From assembly GCA_018367495.1 (NCBI GenBank), contig JAGZGB010000057.1:1-11594 (forward strand): a DNA stretch of 11,594 nucleotides. The letters are read 5' to 3'. This document shows positions 6,411 through 11,594 of this stretch, piece by piece. The position numbers and the translations under genes were made by a program. Within the stretch, counting starts at the first letter, position 1. Every line of letters begins with the position of its first letter. The notes beneath the pieces are model-generated. The model had not been told where the DNA came from. It saw only the letters and a list, made by a program, of their open reading frames with translations, and ran no database searches. Origin of the DNA: Veillonella sp. Its GTDB lineage: Bacteria; Bacillota_C; Negativicutes; Veillonellales; Veillonellaceae.

Positions 6411-8792
6411 ATGAATCGCGAAACAGCATACGTACTTTGGTTTGATGAATTACAACGTGAAGATGTTAATTTAGTTGGTGGTAAGTCTTCTTCCTTAGGG
6501 GAATTGACATCCTCCACTAATGTACCTGTACCTTACGGTTTTGCTACAACTGCTCATGGTTATCGTGAGTTTATGAAAGCAACAGGTTTGGAAGATAGAA
6601 TCCGCGCTGAACTTGATGCGTTAGATGATGTAGAAAATTCTGCATTATTGCGTGAAGTATGTGCTAAAATTCGCCGCATGATTTGCGAAGAAGAAATGCC
6701 AAGAGAATTGGCAGATGCTATCCGTCATGCTTATGAAGAACTTGGTAAAAAAGTAAACGAAGAAAATCCGTTCGTAGCAGTTCGTTCTAGTGCAACAGCA
6801 GAAGACTTGCCAGACGCAAGCTTTGCAGGCCAACAAGATACATATTTAAATGTACGTGGTGCTGATGTTATCATCGAGAAAGTAAAAGAATGTTATGCAT
6901 CTACTTTCACAGACCGTGCAACATACTACCGTGTAAAACAAGGTTTCGATCATATGACAGTAGCATTGAGTGCTGCCGTTCAAATGATGGTATTCTCTAA
7001 AGCCGCTGGCGTAATGTTCACTGTTGACCTTGTAACAGGTAACGATAACAACATCCTTATCGAAGGTTCTTGGGGTCTTGGTGAGTACGTTGTACAAGGT
7101 ACAGTTACACCAGATAATTTCCATGTAGATAAAGATAAAATGGAAATTACAGACCGCATGATTAATGACAAACATATCCGCTTAGTTCGTAAAGCTGACG
7201 GCGACTGTGTTGAAGAAGTTGTTCCAGCAGATGAAGCTAAACAACAAGTTATTACAGATGCTCAAGTTTTGGAGCTTGCTAAATACGCAAAAGCAATCGA
7301 AAAACATTATGGTTGTTACATGGATATGGAGTGGGGCGTAGATGAACGAGACGGTAAAATTTGGATTTTACAAGCTCGTCCAGAAACAGTTTGGTCCCGT
7401 AAAGAAAAACCAAAAACAACTGAAAAACCTAGCACATTAGATGCAGGTAATCGTGAAATTATTGTAAAAGGTTTGCCAGCTTCCCCTGGTAATGCAGCCG
7501 GTAAGGCTCATGTTATCATCAATCCTGAGGATATTGATGAATTCAAAGAAGGGGAAATCCTTGTCACAGCTATGACAGCTCCTGACTGGGTACCAGCAAT
7601 GAAAAAGGCAAAAGCTATCGTTACTGATGCTGGTGGTATGACTTGTCACGCGTCTATCGTTAGCCGTGAGCTTGGTATTCCTTGTATCGTAGGTACTAAG
7701 AGCCGTAGCCATGAAGCAACAACATCCATTAAAGATGGTCAAATGATTACTGTTGATGCTACAAATGGTATCGTATACGATGGCGTATTAGAAGATATCG
7801 TTAAAAAGCCAGAAGCACAAGCTACTGCAAGTGTTGCCACTGAATATGTTCCTGTAACAGGCACTAAAATTTACATGAATTTAGGCAATCCTGATTTAGC
7901 TGAAAAACATGGCGTATTACCATGTGATGGTATTGGTCTAATGCGTGAAGAGTTCATTTGGACTACTTTCATTCACGAACACCCATTACACCTTATTGAA
8001 ACTGGTCGCAGTGACTTTGCGGTTAATACATTGGCAGAAGGTATGCGTAAAGTGTGTCAAGCATTAGCTCCTCGCCAAGTAGTAGTTCGTTTGAGCGACT
8101 TCAAATCTAGCGAATACCGTGATCTCAACGGTGGCGACAAATATGAACCACATGAATCCAGTGCATTACTTGGCTGGCGTGGTGCAGCTCGTTACTATGA
8201 TCCAAAATATACACCTGCTTTCAAATTAGAATTAGAAGCAATTAAAAAAGTACGTAACGAATTTGGTTTCAAAAACTTACAAGTTATGATTCCATTCTGC
8301 CGTACTGTAGAGGAAGCTGAACTTGTTACTAACTTAATGGCTCAAGAAGGCCTTGTACGTGGTAAAGATTTCAAAATCTGGCTTATGGCTGAAATTCCAG
8401 CAAATATTATCCTAGCTGATCAATTCAATAAATATGTAGATGGTTATTCCATCGGTTCTAACGATTTGACTATGCTCGTTCTTGGCTGTGACCGTGATAA
8501 TGAAACAGTTCAACATATCTATGATGAACGGAATCTAGCAGTTCGCAGAGCGATTCGTCATCTCATCGAAGTGGCTCACAAAGATGGTAAAACTGTATCC
8601 ATCTGTGGCCAAGCGCCAAGTGTGTATCCTGAACTTTGCGAATTCCTCGTGAAGAGTGGTATCGACTCCATTTCTGTTAACCCAGATGCGGTTGTGAACA
8701 CTAAGAAAATGGTGGCTCAAATCGAACAACGAATTATGCTCGATGCTATGACTGGTCGTGGTCGTCAAGAAACTGATGACTTAACTTGGTAA
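6411..8792 (+). CDS. ppsA: Phosphoenolpyruvate synthase (pyruvate, water dikinase)
   Basis: Cytoplasmic enzyme converting pyruvate, ATP and water to PEP, AMP and phosphate; the entry step of gluconeogenesis from lactate or pyruvate. At 793 residues it matches the usual length (E. coli about 792). The N-terminal ATP-grasp/pyruvate-binding domain shows LVGGKSSSLGE (21-31), AVRSSATAEDLPDASFAGQQ (123-142) and DMEWGVDERDGKIWILQARPETV (305-327). The central phosphohistidine domain has GGMTCHAS with the catalytic His413. Thr411, two residues before it, corresponds to the threonine that PpsR proteins phosphorylate. The C-terminal PEP/pyruvate TIM barrel has VVVRLSDFKSSEY, IGSNDLTMLVLG and SICGQAPS with Cys732. 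It is monocistronic (own promoter and terminator) and followed by its presumed regulators ccpN and ppsR. A PPDK is ruled out by the TCHAS/LSDFKS style and length. Confidence 0.97.
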   Translation: MNRETAYVLWFDELQREDVNLVGGKSSSLGELTSSTNVPVPYGFATTAHGYREFMKATGLEDRIRAELDALDDVENSALLREVCAKIRRMICEEEMPRELADAIRHAYEELGKKVNEENPFVAVRSSATAEDLPDASFAGQQDTYLNVRGADVIIEKVKECYASTFTDRATYYRVKQGFDHMTVALSAAVQMMVFSKAAGVMFTVDLVTGNDNNILIEGSWGLGEYVVQGTVTPDNFHVDKDKMEITDRMINDKHIRLVRKADGDCVEEVVPADEAKQQVITDAQVLELAKYAKAIEKHYGCYMDMEWGVDERDGKIWILQARPETVWSRKEKPKTTEKPSTLDAGNREIIVKGLPASPGNAAGKAHVIINPEDIDEFKEGEILVTAMTAPDWVPAMKKAKAIVTDAGGMTCHASIVSRELGIPCIVGTKSRSHEATTSIKDGQMITVDATNGIVYDGVLEDIVKKPEAQATASVATEYVPVTGTKIYMNLGNPDLAEKHGVLPCDGIGLMREEFIWTTFIHEHPLHLIETGRSDFAVNTLAEGMRKVCQALAPRQVVVRLSDFKSSEYRDLNGGDKYEPHESSALLGWRGAARYYDPKYTPAFKLELEAIKKVRNEFGFKNLQVMIPFCRTVEEAELVTNLMAQEGLVRGKDFKIWLMAEIPANIILADQFNKYVDGYSIGSNDLTMLVLGCDRDNETVQHIYDERNLAVRRAIRHLIEVAHKDGKTVSICGQAPSVYPELCEFLVKSGIDSISVNPDAVVNTKKMVAQIEQRIMLDAMTGRGRQETDDLTW

Positions 8793-8808
8793 TCATATAG
8801 TGGTATTG

Positions 8809-8838
8809 AAAGAGGAGGCCCGTTGGTCTCCTCTTTTT
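8809..8838 (+). terminator. Terminator of ppsA
   Basis: Stem AAAGAGGAGGCC with GGTCTCCTCTTT (12 bp including a G-T pair), loop CGTT, then T residues. It separates ppsA from the ccpN promoter. Confidence 0.9.
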
Positions 8839-8856
8839 CTGAATGGTAACTTAGGA

Positions 8857-8862
8857 TATAAT
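8857..8862 (+). promoter_or_regulatory. -10 box for the ccpN-ppsR-dgt unit
   Basis: A perfect TATAAT lies about 30 bases upstream of the ccpN start. No good -35 is present: 17 bp upstream falls in the T tract of the ppsA terminator (TTTTTC). Expression may be modest or activator-dependent, or may include read-through from ppsA. Confidence 0.5.
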
Positions 8863-8890
8863 ACAAACAGAGATGAAAGGGGGTTACCGT

Positions 8891-9520
8891 GTGAAACTGT
8901 CGAAACGACAAGAACAAATTGCTCAAATCGTTCGTGAAGAAGGGCCTGTAACGGGCAGTGCTATTGCTGAACATTTAGAGGTTACTAGATCTGCATTGCG
9001 TTCAGATTTGTCGGTGTTAACTATGCTAGGTGTTTTGGATGCGCGTCCGAATGTAGGTTACTACTATGTGGGACTTTCAAAAGAAACACAAACGGCGGAG
9101 CGATTAAAATCATTTCTGGTAAGTGATGTATTATCTCAAGCCGTCGTGGTCAACGGGGATACAAGTTTGTATGATACGATTGTTACTATATTTACTGAAG
9201 ATGTAGGGACTATTCTAGTGTGTGATGATTCCTATTTAGTAGGTGTAGTATCTCGTAAGGACTTGTTGCGTGCCTCTATGGGGCAAACAGATTCGCACAC
9301 AATGCCTATATCTATGATTATGACCCCTGTGAGCAAGGTTATAACAGTGGAGCCTACCGATACATTAGTAGAGGCTGCACAGAAGATGATAGATTATGAA
9401 GTGGATTGTTTACCTGTCGTCGTTCGCGAGGATGTGGAAAACAAGAAGCGTCTAAAGGTTGTGGGCCGTGTATCTAAAACGACGGTAGCAAAAGTATTTT
9501 TAGAATGTAGCATACATTGA
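8891..9520 (+). CDS. ccpN: CcpN-family transcriptional regulator (HTH + CBS pair)
   Basis: Likely DNA-binding repressor of gluconeogenic genes. The 209-residue protein has an N-terminal winged HTH (about 1-62: KLSKRQEQIAQIVREEGPVT, then VTRSALRSDLSVLTMLGVLD and ARPNVGYYYVG), very close to what I recall of B. subtilis CcpN. Two CBS motifs follow (about 76-131 and 140-205), which in CcpN sense adenine nucleotides. I chose GTG at 8891 over the in-frame ATG at 8873 because AGGGGG (8878-8883) sits 7 nt before the GTG and would lie inside the gene if the ATG were used. ppsR starts 10 nt downstream. In Bacilli ccpN is paired with the PpsR homologue yqfL, and CcpN represses gapB and pckA. Here the adjacent target would be ppsA; that target is inference. 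Confidence 0.88.
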   Translation: MKLSKRQEQIAQIVREEGPVTGSAIAEHLEVTRSALRSDLSVLTMLGVLDARPNVGYYYVGLSKETQTAERLKSFLVSDVLSQAVVVNGDTSLYDTIVTIFTEDVGTILVCDDSYLVGVVSRKDLLRASMGQTDSHTMPISMIMTPVSKVITVEPTDTLVEAAQKMIDYEVDCLPVVVREDVENKKRLKVVGRVSKTTVAKVFLECSIH

Positions 9521-9530
9521 GGTTGATAGA

Positions 9531-10352
9531 ATGGCAGAAAAAATTATTTATGCAATATCGGATTCTCTTGGAGAGACCGCAGAGGCAGTAGCAAGAGCTA
9601 CGGCGAGTCAATATGATAAAGAACAAATTGAGATTGTCCGTATTCCTTATATTGATAGTGAAAGCCAAATTGATGAAATTATAGCAGATGCAAAACGTGG
9701 TAATCATGTTATTTGTCATACCATCGTATCTGAGACTTTACGTAAATATCTTCATGAAAAAGTGGCGGAATACAATATTCCTGCTGTAGATATTATGGGA
9801 CCAGTTCTCGATGCTGTAGGTACTGTTGCATCCACAAAGCCTCGTATGACAGCTGGTATGGTTCATAAGCTTGACCAAGAATACTTCAAAAAGGTAGAAG
9901 CCATTGAATTTGCCGTAAAATACGACGATGGTAAAAATCCATCGGGTTTTGAAAAGGCCGATGTAGTTATTATTGGTGTATCTAGAACAAGTAAGACGCC
10001 ATTGTCTATGTTCTTGGCCTACAAAAAGATTAAAGCTGCCAATTTGCCATTAGTGCCTGAGGTACCATTACCAGAGGAATTATTTAAAATTCCAGCAAAA
10101 AAAATTGTGGGCCTTATTATTGACCCATTCAAATTAAATAATATTCGTAGTGAACGTTTACGTGCTATCGGTCTTGAAGACGAAGCAAATTATGCTTCTA
10201 TTGAGCGTATTCAATCTGAATTAGAATATGCAAAAGCTATTATGCGTCGTTTACATTGCCAAGTGCTAGATGTTTCTAATAAATCTATTGAAGAAACAGC
10301 ATCTCTAGTTATGCAATTGATTGATAAAAACCGTGCATCGGAGGGTAAATGA
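9531..10352 (+). CDS. ppsR: PEP synthase regulatory protein (bifunctional kinase/pyrophosphorylase, DUF299)
   Basis: Cytoplasmic enzyme that switches PEP synthase off by ADP-dependent phosphorylation of a threonine beside the catalytic histidine, and back on by phosphate-dependent removal of that phosphate. It has 273 residues, the family's usual size. The N-terminal IIYAISDSLGETAE (5-18) and the CHTIVSE, MVHKLDQEYFKKVEAIEFAVKYDDG segments are typical. The P-loop is GVSRTSKTP (149-157), and the C-terminal part has VPLPEELFKIPAKKIVGLIIDP. Its partner is most likely the ppsA product, where Thr411-Cys412-His413 fits the target motif. A GAGGT ribosome binding site overlaps the ccpN stop and lies 7 nt before the ATG. 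The 3' end overlaps dgt by 4 nt. The alternative target, a PPDK elsewhere in the genome, cannot be excluded. Confidence 0.93.
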   Translation: MAEKIIYAISDSLGETAEAVARATASQYDKEQIEIVRIPYIDSESQIDEIIADAKRGNHVICHTIVSETLRKYLHEKVAEYNIPAVDIMGPVLDAVGTVASTKPRMTAGMVHKLDQEYFKKVEAIEFAVKYDDGKNPSGFEKADVVIIGVSRTSKTPLSMFLAYKKIKAANLPLVPEVPLPEELFKIPAKKIVGLIIDPFKLNNIRSERLRAIGLEDEANYASIERIQSELEYAKAIMRRLHCQVLDVSNKSIEETASLVMQLIDKNRASEGK

Positions 10353-11338
10353 ATATACGGGAACAAATAGAGGAGAGGGAGGCGTTACTCCTCTCTCCTT
10401 ATGCTGCAAAAAGCCGTGATGCAATCCGTGATATGGAGGAAGCACCTGATTCACTTAGAACTGCTTTTCAACGTGATCGGGACCGCATTATTCACAGTAA
10501 ATGTTTTAGACGTTTAAAGCATAAGACCCAAGTTTATATTGCGCCAGGTGACCATTATCGTACGCGTATGACCCATACCCTTGAGGTAGGACAAATAGGT
10601 CGTACAGTGGCTCGTGCGTTGCGACTCAATGAAGATTTAGTAGAAGCTATCGCTATGGGTCATGATGTGGGACATACCCCATTTGGTCATGTAGGTGAAT
10701 ATGCGTTGCGTGATATGGTTGGTCACTTTAATCATAATGAACAAAGCTTGCGTATGGTTGAGGTTTTAGAAAAGCATGGCGACCATCAAGGTCTTAATTT
10801 AACCACTGCTGTACGTGATGGCATCGTAGGTCATACAGGGGCACATATCCCTGTCACTTTGGAAGGTCAAATTATTCGTATTGTAGACCGTATTGCCTAT
10901 TTGTGTCATGATTTTGATGATGCACAACGAGCAGGTATGTTGACGGCTGAGGAATTACCTTTTGAAGTGCGTGAACACTTTGGTATGACTCCTTCTAGTA
11001 TGATTACCGCCATGGTAGAGGATATGGTAAGGGAGTCTTTAGATAAACCTGTTATTTCCATGTCTAGTGATATAGAGATGACAATGAATCTATTCCGTCA
11101 GTTTATGTTTAAAAACGTTTATTTGGCGCCAGCTTTAATTCCTGATCGAAATAAGGCATCTCACGTGGTTAAAAATTTATTTACTCATTTTATGGAACAT
11201 CCTAATGATATGGAGGGATGTGAAAGTAATCGAGAGTTTTACTCTACCCGTGATGTGGTGGATTATGTAGCAGGCTTAACAGATCAATATGCTATTAAAT
11301 TGTTCAAACAGTATTACATTCCAAATATTACGTTATAA
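10349..11338 (+). CDS. dgt: dGTPase-like deoxynucleotide triphosphohydrolase (HD domain)
   Basis: Probable cytoplasmic metal-dependent hydrolase that removes triphosphate from dNTPs, tuning dNTP pools. The 329-residue protein carries the HD-domain metal ligands: His76 (RMTHTLEVGQIGR), His105-Asp106 (AMGHDVGHTPFGHVGE) and Asp180 (RIVDRIAYLCHDFDDA). The N-terminal RDRDRIIHSKCFRRLKHKTQVY is characteristic of the dGTPase-like clade of Firmicutes rather than the longer E. coli Dgt. The start ATG overlaps the ppsR stop (ATGA), implying translational coupling. A strong hairpin lies within its first 17 codons. Why it shares an operon with gluconeogenic regulators is unclear. In related genomes this family often precedes dnaG/rpoD (from memory), but here a terminator and convergent rpmB follow. 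Confidence 0.9.
   Translation: MNIREQIEEREALLLSPYAAKSRDAIRDMEEAPDSLRTAFQRDRDRIIHSKCFRRLKHKTQVYIAPGDHYRTRMTHTLEVGQIGRTVARALRLNEDLVEAIAMGHDVGHTPFGHVGEYALRDMVGHFNHNEQSLRMVEVLEKHGDHQGLNLTTAVRDGIVGHTGAHIPVTLEGQIIRIVDRIAYLCHDFDDAQRAGMLTAEELPFEVREHFGMTPSSMITAMVEDMVRESLDKPVISMSSDIEMTMNLFRQFMFKNVYLAPALIPDRNKASHVVKNLFTHFMEHPNDMEGCESNREFYSTRDVVDYVAGLTDQYAIKLFKQYYIPNITL
10371..10399 (+). promoter_or_regulatory. RNA hairpin inside the 5' end of dgt
   Basis: AGGAGAG (10371-10377) pairs with CTCTCCT (10393-10399), and GGAG (10378-10381) pairs with CTCC (10388-10391), with one bulged T and a 6-nt loop. The result is an 11-bp GC-rich stem about 22 nt after the dgt start codon. No T run follows, so it is not a terminator. 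It could slow or pause ribosomes or affect mRNA stability; it may also be only a by-product of the Glu/Arg/Leu/Ser codons. Confidence 0.35.
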
Positions 11339-11360
11339 ATAATTGGATGATAAGATAACA

Positions 11361-11398
11361 AAAAAAGCAGTTAGTTCATTAGAACTAACTGCTTTTTT
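11361..11398. terminator. Bidirectional terminator between dgt and rpmB
   Basis: A perfect 17-bp stem, AAAAAAGCAGTTAGTTC with its exact reverse complement, and a 4-nt loop ATTA. Six T follow on the plus strand and seven on the minus strand, so it can end both the dgt transcript and the convergent rpmB transcript. Confidence 0.93.
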
Positions 11399-11430
11399 GG
11401 GGCTCTAGAACCCCAAAGAGTACATGTACT
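11397..11430. repeat. Second hairpin and 12-bp palindrome at the convergent boundary
   Basis: TTGGGG (11397-11402) and CCCCAA (11411-11416) flank CTCTAGAA, forming a GC-rich hairpin that overlaps the T tract of the main terminator. It is followed by the perfect palindrome AGTACATGTACT (11419-11430). Both lie between the rpmB stop and the main terminator, so they would be in the rpmB 3' UTR, possibly as stabilising structure. Confidence 0.6.
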
Positions 11431-11437
11431 TTTTATT

Positions 11438-11594
11438 TTACGCGCGTGTAATTTTATTAGAACGAAGGCAACGAGTGCATACGTTAACTTTTTTAGTAGC
11501 ACCGTCTACAACCGCCCGTACTCTTTGAATGTTCGGTTTCCAAGTTTTTCTTGTGCGAATGTGAGAGTGACTCACGTTCATACCGCTAGATGTG
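11438..11594 (-). CDS. rpmB: 50S ribosomal protein L28, 5' end outside window
   Basis: Component of the large ribosomal subunit. The visible 51 C-terminal residues run from TSSGMNVSHSHIRTRKTWKP through RVRAVVDGATKKVNVCTRC to LRSNKITRA and the stop at 11440-11438. This is the classic bacterial L28 pattern. Full-length L28 is about 62 residues, so roughly 11 are missing, including the first CxxC of the zinc-ribbon form; the second pair (CTRC) is seen here. It is convergent with dgt. Confidence 0.95.
   Translation of the reverse strand, partial: TSSGMNVSHSHIRTRKTWKPNIQRVRAVVDGATKKVNVCTRCLRSNKITRA

Noticed and set aside
6645..7742. Several open minus-strand frames inside ppsA
   Set aside because: They are shadows of a strongly conserved coding sequence, with no start signals or recognisable proteins.
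8873..8890. ATG at 8873 as the ccpN start
   Set aside because: The best ribosome binding site (AGGGGG, 8878-8883) lies downstream of it and fits GTG at 8891. The extra residues MKGGYR simply encode that site.

Overview
The window looks like chromosome from a Veillonella-like member of the Negativicutes (low to moderate GC Gram-negative Firmicutes). The basis is the style of the housekeeping proteins (TyrRS, PEP synthase, L28, PBP1A), strong AGGAGG-type ribosome binding sites, sigma70/sigmaA-like promoters, and a CcpN-family regulator paired with a PpsR protein. The genus is an inference; no 16S or other decisive marker is present.

Layout. 1-1558 (minus): class A penicillin-binding protein, C-terminus outside the window. 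1559-1720: divergent promoter region. 1721-2929: tyrosyl-tRNA synthetase, closed by a clear terminator. 2971-3173: AT-rich stretch with a hexanucleotide tandem repeat and a perfect 8-bp inverted repeat. 3174-3791: Nudix hydrolase of the CoA-pyrophosphatase type. 3792-6240: a very AT-rich accessory stretch of small membrane-protein genes. It holds a 77-residue two-helix protein, a patch of decayed coding sequence, and a tandem array of five-helix paralogues. In the array, copy A is broken by one extra base, a C-type gene is cut down to its first ~26 codons, and genes B and C are intact. 6250-6287: terminator.

6411-8792: phosphoenolpyruvate synthase (ppsA) with its own promoter and terminator. 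8891-11338: an operon-like set of ccpN (HTH plus CBS pair), ppsR (PEP synthase kinase/phosphorylase) and a dGTPase-like HD hydrolase, with a 10-nt gap and then a 4-nt overlap. 11361-11430: bidirectional terminator and palindromes. 11438-11594 (minus): rpmB (L28), 5' end outside the window.

How the genes work together: ppsA, ccpN and ppsR look like a compact control unit for gluconeogenesis at the pyruvate-to-PEP step. The enzyme lies beside a likely transcriptional repressor and the enzyme that reversibly phosphorylates it. For an organism living on lactate and other organic acids, as Veillonella does, this step supplies all hexose precursors. The least explained part is the 3.8-6.2 kb membrane-protein array, which shows duplication, frameshift, truncation and uneven divergence between copies.
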